In this document: positions 10,470 to 19,210 of the stretch, piece by piece
Position numbering within the stretch: the first letter of the stretch is position 1
Layout: every line of letters begins with the position of its first letter
Assembly (NCBI GenBank): GCA_014730175.1
Contig: WJIR01000255.1
Location: 1-43,835 of the forward strand
Length of the DNA: 43,835 nucleotides
Source of the DNA: Candidatus Zixiibacteriota bacterium
Lineage (GTDB): Bacteria; Zixibacteria; MSB-5A5; UM-FILTER-46-8
Direction: 5' to 3'
Position numbers and translations under genes: made by a program
The notes under the pieces: model-generated
The model's input: only the letters and a program-made list of their open reading frames with translations
Databases searched by the model: none
Told to the model about the DNA's origin: nothing

Positions 10470-10590
10470 AACAGGTAGGTGTCCTAACCTGTTCCGCAGA
10501 ATTCGGGATTCATCGTGCGGTCAGGTGCCCTCACCTGACCGCGCCGTAGTTCAAGTTCCGGCATCCGGCGATAGCCGAATGGAGAAATCC
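10470..10590. repeat. Intergenic hairpin repeats between queH and the giant gene
   Basis: Three elements fill the convergent gap. An imperfect inverted repeat AACAGGT...ACCTGTT lies at 10470-10493. A perfect hairpin at 10517-10542 has arms GCGGTCAGGTG and CACCTGACCGC around CCCT. A copy of the composite element GTTCCGG..CGGCGATAGCCG..TGGAG lies at 10555-10590. The 26-base hairpin recurs exactly at 43703-43728. These may end transcription from both sides, but no U-run follows them. Confidence 0.8.
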
Positions 10591-10637
10591 AGGCTTCAAC
10601 CATTTGGGTAGAGCCGGGCTATGATACCTTTCTCGGC

Positions 10638-13600
10638 TTAATCGGCGTATCCGATATAATAGTATCCAGACCAGTAGTAGGGATGGGATCTCCCTGAATT
10701 AGTCATCTCCTGTTTGATATTTAAGATTGCGTTTCCGGAGGGTGTGGTTTCAATGGCTCTTAAGTAGTGTTTTAAGTACAGCCCCTTTTCCAATTCTCTC
10801 TGTTCCCATCGCGGCAGAATGGCTCCTTCAAGTCCACTGCTTAGTAGAATACGCCACAATAGCAGTTTATTGTTCGCAAATTCAGATTCCCGTTTCCAAT
10901 CAAAATTCTCGAGTTGGAAAATCGAAGCGCTATCAGGATACATCTCCAATAATTCTTTAAGCCGCATCCGGGAATTATCCTCCCCCGAAGGATTACTTGA
11001 GAAGTAGAATTCCAGCAAAGGCGCATCGGACTCATTTATCCGAATGTCGGAAACCAGGCAGTTGAGATTTTGAGTGGCGAGTATACTTGAAACATTCTCC
11101 ACTCGTTCGATGGGATATACGGCTCTGGATACCTGCTGACTAACTGCTTTGTCGATGAAATCCACGGAAGCGCCATCTTCGATTTCTTCGGGAGCAATAA
11201 GGTGGAGTGATTCGATAGGTTTATTATTCGAATTAGGTATGAAGAGGTCATAGATAGAGGGGAAAGCGTTAATCTCGAGTTCATTAGTTGGCACGTCGCT
11301 GAATTTAGAAAGTAGGTAGTCGAGGGGGAAATTGACCACCTCACCGATAGGGATAACGTTTAGCTCGCCTGTTTCGGTATCTATTTCCCAATCCCCGAGT
11401 AAAATCGGTTTTGATACTGAGTCCAGACGCTCGGTATTTCCAATCGTTGAGATGGTTGTCACGTATTGTTGGAATATGTTATTAAGGTTATGTTCGAGAA
11501 CTATTTTATATCCCTGAGTACCGGAAGTGTTAACAAGAAATCTATATAGTTCATCGGAAGTCTGATAATAAAGGAGGGTCGGATCTGCATCCAACCGGGC
11601 ATTGAGATCTTCAGAGTTTATATCCGGGACTGTAAGGGCGAGGGCGAGTGGCGGATAGGTCTCCTGTAATCTGGCAGAAGCAAGGATGAATTCCGAATTC
11701 GATTGCTCCATTCGCCGCCTGCATTCCGAAACGGATTCCTCTTCATCGCCTTTTCTCAACCTGTTGCTGCATGCAAAATAAGTGATTCGAGCCTCCTGCA
11801 ATCTTGAGACCAACGTATCGATGGCAGGCTCTGCGAATCTGTAATAGTAGTTCGATAAGAGAGCTGTTTGCCGGTACTGATTAGCTTTTTGGAAACCGAT
11901 CACCGATTCGTTATAATCATTCTGAGCATAATTCGCTTTAGCCAGTAACTCATAAGCTTGCCAGGGATAGTGAGGTAAGCGGGTGCGCATTATCTCTCCA
12001 TTATTAATAATCGGTATTCCGTCCAGTATCTCGGTTGACTGGCTAAGGTATCGGAGGGATGCTTCTTCATTCTCTCTCTGGTAATAGCACTTGGCGAGGA
12101 TATAGAATTGACGCCAGAGCAGTAGCGGGAATTCCGCGATATCAGATTCCTCCAGACTATTTTCGCTCGACTTTATTGCCTGGGAGAAATCGCCAAGCGC
12201 CATCAGCGATGAGGAATAAATCAGGTCCCTTTTAGCTTGCAGGAAAGCCGACCGGGATTTGTCCAGTAATGAATCGAGGCGAGTGAAGGTGTTTTCGAAT
12301 TGCTCGGGATTGCCTGCATTGGCGTAAGCCAATGCTAAGTCCAGTAGCGACTCGATTTTATCATCTTTGTTACCCTCATCGTTCATCTGCGAGATAGCCA
12401 GACGCAAAAACTCTATCGCCTTATCGAATTCGCCCTCCCGTAGATAAAAGCGCCCCATATTATCTGCGAAAACCATTTTGTGAAGAGATGAATTAATTCT
12501 TTCGGCTAATGAATATCCGTTTATCATTATTCGTTCCCCTTCGGTTGAATAACCGGAATATATTTTAATCAAAGCCTTGATGAGTATGGCGTCAAGCTGG
12601 CTATGACTGTTTCCCAGTTTTTTGTTGAATTCGATTGCAAGGTCAGCATGCGCATTTGCCGAATCAAAATCGCCTATAATCCACTCTGCCGAAGCCAATG
12701 ACCGGGAGCATTCAGCCAGACTCCCGGAATTATTCTCATCATACAGCGCAAATGCCCGGGAAAGGAATGACCTGGCATCGAAGTACCGGTTCTGTTGAAA
12801 ATATGCCCAGCCCAGAAGCTGGTATGCTTTTGCGGTCTCAGCCGACGAGACGGATTCAAAGGATCCAACGGACTCTTCCAGCGCGGAAGCGGCATCCCTG
12901 AATCTTTCCAGGTTGATCAATATCCGCCCCCTGATATACATGGCGGTCCCGTACTCCTCGGGATAGCGTACGTTGTCGGTGTATGCCAGAGAGGTATCGA
13001 TTGCGGAAAGCGCTTCTCGGAATTTACCGCCGGAATCAAGCAGTGATGCGATATTCCTGAATCCTTCGGCGGCTCGTGCCGAATCGCTCATCGCACCGGT
13101 GAGGTCCATGTATTGCCGCTGATAATCGGCGGCATGCTCATAATCACCAGCCTGCGAAGCGATATTCCTGAGCAATAGAATAGCCTCGGCGCTTTTTTCT
13201 CTATTATTATCCTCCCTTGCTAATTTAAGCGTCTCCTTCTGATATTCCTCGGCTATAGAATACTCCCCCGCGCGGAATGCTGACAGAACTATACGCTGCA
13301 GAATTATCTCGATTTTCGACTTGTCGATTCCCAATAAGGAAGCCAAACTGTGAGCTTCACGGAAATACGAAAGGGCATCCTGCCAGTCGCTTTGATTGGC
13401 AGCTAATATCCCTTTTTGCATAATGATCCCGAAATTATGTTGAGCGAAGGATTTTTCCTCCTGCCGATTCATCCCTTTGTATCCAATCTGCTCAAATGCT
13501 GCCCAATGGTACGTATTCGGATATGCCTTCTTCAACCGCGCTCTGCTCTGCCCCAACGCGGACGCTACATCGTAATCATCAAGAAGGGGAATAAAGGTAT

Positions 13601-16600
13601 TCAAGAACTCACTAAAAACCGAATCGAGAATATCCCAGCGAAGAAAAATAACCGAAGGCGAACCGGCATAGTTGAAAGTTGCCTGCAGCACAGGCATTAG
13701 TTCCGCAAGATCCTCAATTTTATTAGAGCGAAGGATTACCGTTTTGCTTTTTAGATTATAGGTGAAAAGCCGGCTCAATTTCGGAGGATTGTCTATCGGG
13801 ACATCAAGCCGGGAGCCCAAGGGATAACCTGCCTGCTGTTTTATTCCTTGCTCGAATATGACAACGCCGTATTCCGATAACGATTTGGTTAAACTATCCG
13901 GAATTGCTTCGGTTATATCCAAACCGATTTCGTCATCACCCGGTAAATCGGACAGCCTAATGGTTCCGCTTGCGGGTATCCTGCGGTTCTCATAACCGTT
14001 TATGATCATCTCCACGCTGGACGATATCGAATAGTCACATATATCGTTTAACGCAATATACCCGTTATTCAGAAGGGCAAATGGTATCTCATAAAGTTCA
14101 CCGTCCGGGATTATTGTCACATATCCGGAATTCTCCAGTCCTTCCCGAAAATCGCTGAAGAGGGTTTCGAAAAGGAATTCCTGCGCTTCCTGAGAAGTGA
14201 CAACCTCATCAATAGCGGCTTGTAGAGAGTCCATATCGATAGGCTTAAAAATAAACTTCCAGTCCTGATCATTTATCAGCCATATTCCAACTCCATCCCG
14301 AAATAGATAATAATCCAGGACTATCTCACCCCCGGAGAATACTTCCTTGAGTTTATCCCACCTGGGCTTCGAGGCGTAAACCATCGGGGATAAGGCAGGG
14401 AATTCCTCCTGTATCCTATCCAGAGAATTAACGAGTTCCGTGCGGATATCCTCGAGTTCAACGTTCAGGGAATCCGCCATTCTCTTTGATTGTATATCCT
14501 CCTGTGTTTGCAGGGAGCGGATTGTCGAGGTCAGGGAATCAACCATTTCATCCAGATATTTGACCTTTAGCCAGTAAACTTTATGTAATTCGCTGCGGAA
14601 TTCCCTTAACGGGAAACGGGATATCTCGCCCACCAGTTTCATGGAACGCAGCAATTCAATCGAATTTAAGGCTTCATCGCTTCTTCCTGATTCGATCAGG
14701 ATTCTAAGGTAATGCTTAAAACTCTCGTCAATCTCATCGGTTTGCAGGTAGGAGCCTAACGGGTTGCGTTCACCTCTCAACGTCCGCAGGTTGTTCACTG
14801 CGTCGTTCATACTTGCCTCGATAACGTTGATGTTGGAATCGAGTAATCCCTCCATCAATGAAATCCTCACCAGTATATCGCCGAAACCATTCTCTATGGC
14901 AATATCCTCGGTGGTTGCGAGTATTTCGGCAAGCTCGGAGTAGTGTCCGAATTCCAGATACATAGCCGCCAAACTCAAATTGATGGCACAGTAAGCATGT
15001 TCATCAAGAATTATCCCTGCGATGTTCAGGGCTTCTTTATAGTAATTTTCAGCCAGTTCTAATTCCGCTCCGGTTTGCTGGAATTGGTCAAGGTAGGTTG
15101 AAATTGCATCCCGATAGCTATCCGCAGAATTTAGTTGATTATCAATAGTAATCATTCGTTCTTCGAGGTATTTCTGATATCGAATGAAATACCAGTTCCC
15201 CGAAGCAGCGTAGAGATACATCTTTAATGCCGATACGGTACCCGGTAATTGCTGCAAAGTTCGGCTCATTAACTCTTCATGAGAAACGACCTCCTCAGGC
15301 AGCATTTGATAGATATATTCCGGAAATGACAAAAGTAGGTTGGTGAGATTAACAACGCCAGTTCCGATCCCGGATACGAGCTCCGCATCCTGCGATAATT
15401 CAATCGACTCCCGATAATAGGCAATGGCGGAATCTGGATTGCCGGCTTGAGTGTATATGTTTCCGATTTTATTGGCAATAATCGCCGCTGACCTTTTATC
15501 CCCCGATTTCTCTGCTAATACCATTTTCCTGCGAAGGCTCGTGGTTGCTTTTTCGATTTCACCCAGCCGCATTTCACTGACACCCTCAAGCTCCCTGAGC
15601 AGGCGGCGGTTTTCGTTGCGGGGAAAGCCTCTGGGATAGAATGAACCGCCAATTTTAAATTCCTCCATGGAGGCGAGTTGGAAATCAAAGGGTAAGAACA
15701 CCAACCTGCCCAGAAGTAAGCCGGAGGTTTGCAGGTCATCGGAAGTACCCAAAGCCGAATATACCGAATCGGATTCAGTAGCATAAGAAATGGATGGATT
15801 CGGTTCTTCATCCATGAAATTTACTACTGCCAACGCCTTAAGCATCTCCGCTTCACCTTTTAAATCTACCCTGGCTTTGTATATCTCCAGCGCCATTCGG
15901 AAATAACGACGGGTTTCATCGTAATCCTCATCCAGCATGTAGACGAATCCCAGCTTCTTCATTAATCGAAGCTTCAGTTCGGTATCCGCTCTTTCCTCAG
16001 CGATCTCCAGCAACTTTCCGAAACTGGAGGAAGCGATATCCAGGCTATCTGTCTGCAATGCGCTCTCCCCGTAATTCCATAGATAATCCACCAACAGCTC
16101 CTCATCAGCTTGCCGGATTATATAATCATAACAATCATCATAGTAGGTGAAAGCATGTTGATACTGATTTATGAAATAATACCCGGATGCCATATTCAAC
16201 TTAAGATGGAATTCCTGCTGAGGAGGTGCATCCTTCGAAAGGTAATTGAGTCCCATCAGCGATATATCGATCGCCCTTTCGGAAAAACCACCCCCGTCCT
16301 GATCCACTTGACCTCGCTCGAACTCAAGATAGGTTTTACCCAGCGCTATATAAGGTAGTATCCATTCAAAATATTCGTCATTCAGATTCTCCAGTAAATC
16401 CCGAGCTTCTCTCAGTTCGTCTTCTTTACGGTGCTTAATATAACGTTCCAGGGCAAGCAGGCTTTTGCCGTAGGTTATACCTCGTTGGTTCTCAATGGAA
16501 TCGGGTATACTTCGATAAAAGTCACGGGCATAATCAAGGTCGCCGATACGAGAACAACTCCTGATGAATCCCCAATTGCAGTCGCCGCGTTCGGTAAAAT

Positions 16601-18587
16601 CGGAGATCAGCTCTTCGAAGATAGCGCGTGATTTATGAATATCCCCCACAAAAAACATAGAATCAGCCATGCTGATATAGTAGCGGTATAAAGCCTTACC
16701 CGCCTCTCGCTGAATATCTTCGTTGATCGCATCGGACTTATGTAGCGAGTCCAAAACCGCCACTGCTTCGTCGGTTTCGCCGACGAGGAGGTTAAGCCTT
16801 GCCGATTGTAGGATAGCCTGTTGAGCATATTGCGCAAAATCATCGTATGAGATCTGAACCAGCCGGTATTGGTCAACCGCGCTGAGATATTTACCGCCGG
16901 CTTCCAATGACTCCGCGATATAGTACTCTCCCGCCACCTGTAACCGCCGAATATCCTCAAACCTCCCCAGCAAATTGCGCACACCTTCGATACGTACGGT
17001 TAATGGTAGTTTGTCATACTGGTTCAACGAATAGGTCACAGCGCTGTCTGCGTAATCGTTCTCTGACGGATACTGTGATAACACCCGGATATAGTTGGAT
17101 GCATTAGATATCCGGTCATCGGGATTGAGTGTTCCGTAATTATCGCCTAACCTTAGCAAAGCCTTACAGCCATCATCGGTTACTCCCGGGAAACTATCGA
17201 TAATGGTTGTAAAAGCGCGCATCGCCTCCGCGAATTTACCATACCGCGACAACAATAGCCCCTCCACATAGTAGGTTTTTGCTAAAACCTCAGGTATTTC
17301 GGCTCCGCGTTCTCTAATTTTGTTCAGCGAAGTAAGCGCCTTCCTCAGCGCAGACCTCCTGTCCAGTTCCCATTGATTGTTAGCGGTTAGTTCGATGCTG
17401 TATATCTGAGCTATCAGAGATTGCGCCGGATCGGCCTGTAGCTTCTCAATGCTTCGCCAGGATAGTTCCGCTTCCCGGCTGAATCCCAATCGAAGGTATA
17501 GCTCGCCGCACTTAAGAAGAGCATCGGCTGCCCGTTCACTCGATGGATAAAGCGCGGCATAGCTTTCGAGATATTGGATAGCTGCGTATGTAGCTTGCTC
17601 ATCCGATGAACTTGACAACCGAAGCCCGTATTGATATAGAGAGTCGGGGATTTCCAATATCCGCTTCAACGAGCCGAAATCCATCCTCGCCAGGTCCGTA
17701 TTTCCGCCTTCCTCATGTACAAAATACAGCCATTTGGAGTTGTTATCCAGACGGGGATAATAAACACTTTGCGCATTGAACAGCAGCTTAATTTTCTTGC
17801 CGGATTCAGGGTAGATGGCCGAAATGGTCGGTGTATCATTTATAGTCAATATTCCATCTCTATCTGTATCCACATCGTATTTCGTAAACAGAATCAAATC
17901 GCCATCAGGTGAAAAGGAGGGATTCATAACAGGTCCGTTTCCGGTTTCAGGATATTCTATGTTTCCGCTGGTATCGACAATTGCCAAACGGTTTTCGGCT
18001 CCTAATCCGGTCATATCCAGCGCCACATAAGCTAATCTATCACCGCGTGGAGACCATGCCGGATTCATAGCTCCGCCGTTTGTCAGCCTTCGGATAATAT
18101 CACCATTGGTTTTCGCGATAAATATTTCCGGATAGCCGGTTTCCCTATCCGAACAAAAGGCAAGGATTTTCCCATCGGGTGATACTACCGGGTCTGTGTC
18201 GTAACCCTGATATTTTGTCAGACGTTTGGTTGAACCGATATCAGTGTCCATCCTGTATATATCTCCGAGAGCATCATCTCGGCGCGATACGAAGAATATC
18301 TCGCTGTTATCCTTACCGTAGGCGGGGCTGAAATCAGCCGAGGAATGCGAAGTCAGCTTAACAGGTAAACCACGTGTAGTAGGTTTGAGGTAAATATTGA
18401 AATCACCATCGCGAAAGGTGGTGTAAGCTATCCACTGACCATCCGAAGATACAGCCGGTTCAAAATCGATGTCGGGGTGGCCGGTCAGCTTTATTACCGT
18501 TGGGATTGGCGCCGAAAAACCTTGGGAACCTAACCACAACAGCGAGACGAGAATTAGCGTGAAGATTTTATTGAGGCTTTTTTTCAT
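10638..18587 (-). CDS. Giant exported TolB-propeller/TPR protein with two degenerate CHAT domains
   Basis: A 2649-residue protein, the largest in the window. Residues 1-26 form a signal peptide (KIFTLILVSLLWLG). Residues ~30-330 are PD40/TolB-type blades (FEPAVSSDGQWIAYTT, DPVVSPDGKILAFCSD, NPSFSPDGDLILFTK). Two long TPR stretches cover ~340-1330 and ~1720-2290. Each is followed by a CHAT-like domain, at ~1395-1700 (IVLDYYLF, VTIIPDGELYEIPFALLNN, end YHWAAFEQIG) and ~2310-2649 (LLYYQTSDELYRFLV, end HPYYWSGYYYIGY). CHAT proteases need His (HFATHG-like) and Cys (LSACET-like). Here those places read VVIFEQGIKQQ and VILRSNKIED in the first copy, and NCLVSDIRIN and SIFQLENFDW in the second, so neither looks catalytic. 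It starts 7 bases after the DUF1318 gene and is last in the operon. A periplasmic scaffold role is inferred, with no known function. Confidence 0.85.
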   Translation of the reverse strand: MKKSLNKIFTLILVSLLWLGSQGFSAPIPTVIKLTGHPDIDFEPAVSSDGQWIAYTTFRDGDFNIYLKPTTRGLPVKLTSHSSADFSPAYGKDNSEIFFVSRRDDALGDIYRMDTDIGSTKRLTKYQGYDTDPVVSPDGKILAFCSDRETGYPEIFIAKTNGDIIRRLTNGGAMNPAWSPRGDRLAYVALDMTGLGAENRLAIVDTSGNIEYPETGNGPVMNPSFSPDGDLILFTKYDVDTDRDGILTINDTPTISAIYPESGKKIKLLFNAQSVYYPRLDNNSKWLYFVHEEGGNTDLARMDFGSLKRILEIPDSLYQYGLRLSSSSDEQATYAAIQYLESYAALYPSSERAADALLKCGELYLRLGFSREAELSWRSIEKLQADPAQSLIAQIYSIELTANNQWELDRRSALRKALTSLNKIRERGAEIPEVLAKTYYVEGLLLSRYGKFAEAMRAFTTIIDSFPGVTDDGCKALLRLGDNYGTLNPDDRISNASNYIRVLSQYPSENDYADSAVTYSLNQYDKLPLTVRIEGVRNLLGRFEDIRRLQVAGEYYIAESLEAGGKYLSAVDQYRLVQISYDDFAQYAQQAILQSARLNLLVGETDEAVAVLDSLHKSDAINEDIQREAGKALYRYYISMADSMFFVGDIHKSRAIFEELISDFTERGDCNWGFIRSCSRIGDLDYARDFYRSIPDSIENQRGITYGKSLLALERYIKHRKEDELREARDLLENLNDEYFEWILPYIALGKTYLEFERGQVDQDGGGFSERAIDISLMGLNYLSKDAPPQQEFHLKLNMASGYYFINQYQHAFTYYDDCYDYIIRQADEELLVDYLWNYGESALQTDSLDIASSSFGKLLEIAEERADTELKLRLMKKLGFVYMLDEDYDETRRYFRMALEIYKARVDLKGEAEMLKALAVVNFMDEEPNPSISYATESDSVYSALGTSDDLQTSGLLLGRLVFLPFDFQLASMEEFKIGGSFYPRGFPRNENRRLLRELEGVSEMRLGEIEKATTSLRRKMVLAEKSGDKRSAAIIANKIGNIYTQAGNPDSAIAYYRESIELSQDAELVSGIGTGVVNLTNLLLSFPEYIYQMLPEEVVSHEELMSRTLQQLPGTVSALKMYLYAASGNWYFIRYQKYLEERMITIDNQLNSADSYRDAISTYLDQFQQTGAELELAENYYKEALNIAGIILDEHAYCAINLSLAAMYLEFGHYSELAEILATTEDIAIENGFGDILVRISLMEGLLDSNINVIEASMNDAVNNLRTLRGERNPLGSYLQTDEIDESFKHYLRILIESGRSDEALNSIELLRSMKLVGEISRFPLREFRSELHKVYWLKVKYLDEMVDSLTSTIRSLQTQEDIQSKRMADSLNVELEDIRTELVNSLDRIQEEFPALSPMVYASKPRWDKLKEVFSGGEIVLDYYLFRDGVGIWLINDQDWKFIFKPIDMDSLQAAIDEVVTSQEAQEFLFETLFSDFREGLENSGYVTIIPDGELYEIPFALLNNGYIALNDICDYSISSSVEMIINGYENRRIPASGTIRLSDLPGDDEIGLDITEAIPDSLTKSLSEYGVVIFEQGIKQQAGYPLGSRLDVPIDNPPKLSRLFTYNLKSKTVILRSNKIEDLAELMPVLQATFNYAGSPSVIFLRWDILDSVFSEFLNTFIPLLDDYDVASALGQSRARLKKAYPNTYHWAAFEQIGYKGMNRQEEKSFAQHNFGIIMQKGILAANQSDWQDALSYFREAHSLASLLGIDKSKIEIILQRIVLSAFRAGEYSIAEEYQKETLKLAREDNNREKSAEAILLLRNIASQAGDYEHAADYQRQYMDLTGAMSDSARAAEGFRNIASLLDSGGKFREALSAIDTSLAYTDNVRYPEEYGTAMYIRGRILINLERFRDAASALEESVGSFESVSSAETAKAYQLLGWAYFQQNRYFDARSFLSRAFALYDENNSGSLAECSRSLASAEWIIGDFDSANAHADLAIEFNKKLGNSHSQLDAILIKALIKIYSGYSTEGERIMINGYSLAERINSSLHKMVFADNMGRFYLREGEFDKAIEFLRLAISQMNDEGNKDDKIESLLDLALAYANAGNPEQFENTFTRLDSLLDKSRSAFLQAKRDLIYSSSLMALGDFSQAIKSSENSLEESDIAEFPLLLWRQFYILAKCYYQRENEEASLRYLSQSTEILDGIPIINNGEIMRTRLPHYPWQAYELLAKANYAQNDYNESVIGFQKANQYRQTALLSNYYYRFAEPAIDTLVSRLQEARITYFACSNRLRKGDEEESVSECRRRMEQSNSEFILASARLQETYPPLALALTVPDINSEDLNARLDADPTLLYYQTSDELYRFLVNTSGTQGYKIVLEHNLNNIFQQYVTTISTIGNTERLDSVSKPILLGDWEIDTETGELNVIPIGEVVNFPLDYLLSKFSDVPTNELEINAFPSIYDLFIPNSNNKPIESLHLIAPEEIEDGASVDFIDKAVSQQVSRAVYPIERVENVSSILATQNLNCLVSDIRINESDAPLLEFYFSSNPSGEDNSRMRLKELLEMYPDSASIFQLENFDWKRESEFANNKLLLWRILLSSGLEGAILPRWEQRELEKGLYLKHYLRAIETTPSGNAILNIKQEMTNSGRSHPYYWSGYYYIGYAD

Positions 18588-18594
18588 GAGCGCA

Positions 18595-19200
18595 TTACTG
18601 CTTGACCACCCATTCGCCGTTGTCCAGTTGAATCATCCTACCAGGTTTTTCCTCAGCGATATTTCTCTGGCTGAACACCCGCTCTATCTCCGGGAGGTTC
18701 TCCTCGGTGAGATCAGCTCTTAATCTGATAACATGCATCATAATTATCCGCCTGCCTTCGTTTTCCTCGGCGACGATCTGATTGAGGATAGTTTGATCGG
18801 GCGGTGCAAGTTTGGAGGTTTTCTCCTCGAAGATATGAAGGTATCCCTCATTGTTTTCCCCTATCACCTGCTGGTCTTTGAACCGGTTTATATCATCTAA
18901 GTTGAAGCGATGATTAGCTAATGCTGTCAGGTATTCACGTCTTCCTGCGGGAACCCGTTCGACCCGTTCGATGGTAGCTTCACTGATACGAGTTGTATCA
19001 GTAGCTAATTCCTCACCGGCGTAATATATTCCACCGCTTACGGCGGGTAGAAATACCGCATCCTCCTGCAGTTCATACTCCCCCAGCAGTTGTCTTTCCA
19101 GCACCGTCTTCTCACCGGTAACCGTGATCTCGGGAGGTTTGATAGTGCAGGAGCTCAAGCCAGCAATAATTAAAAAGAATAAAATTGAATATATGCGCAT
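18595..19200 (-). CDS. DUF1318 (YdbL-like) lipoprotein
   Basis: A 201-residue protein. I place the start at ATG 19200, with GAGGAG 6 bases before it. An in-frame start at 19365 would lie inside the upstream gene. The N-terminus YSILFFLIIAGLSSC is a lipoprotein signal with Cys18 as lipid site. The C-terminal half is DUF1318-like: RFNLDDINRFKDQQVIGENNEGYL, the IVAEENEGRRIIM helix and the ending GRMIQLDNGEWVVKQ, which parallels the GxYVQxxNGxWxxK end of Escherichia coli YdbL. In E. coli, YdbL is encoded with YdbH and YnbE, which act in phospholipid movement across the envelope. The gene follows a YdbH/AsmA-like gene by 10 bases, which strengthens the call. The ~65 residues after the Cys are family-specific. 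Confidence 0.8.
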   Translation of the reverse strand: MRIYSILFFLIIAGLSSCTIKPPEITVTGEKTVLERQLLGEYELQEDAVFLPAVSGGIYYAGEELATDTTRISEATIERVERVPAGRREYLTALANHRFNLDDINRFKDQQVIGENNEGYLHIFEEKTSKLAPPDQTILNQIVAEENEGRRIIMMHVIRLRADLTEENLPEIERVFSQRNIAEEKPGRMIQLDNGEWVVKQ

Positions 19201-19210
19201 AGATAACTCC

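Noticed and set aside
10638-18587. CHAT protease of a defence system (TPR-CHAT of the Craspase type)
   Set aside because: The protein has a signal peptide, lacks the His/Cys dyad in both domains and has envelope genes as neighbours, with no CRISPR effector nearby.
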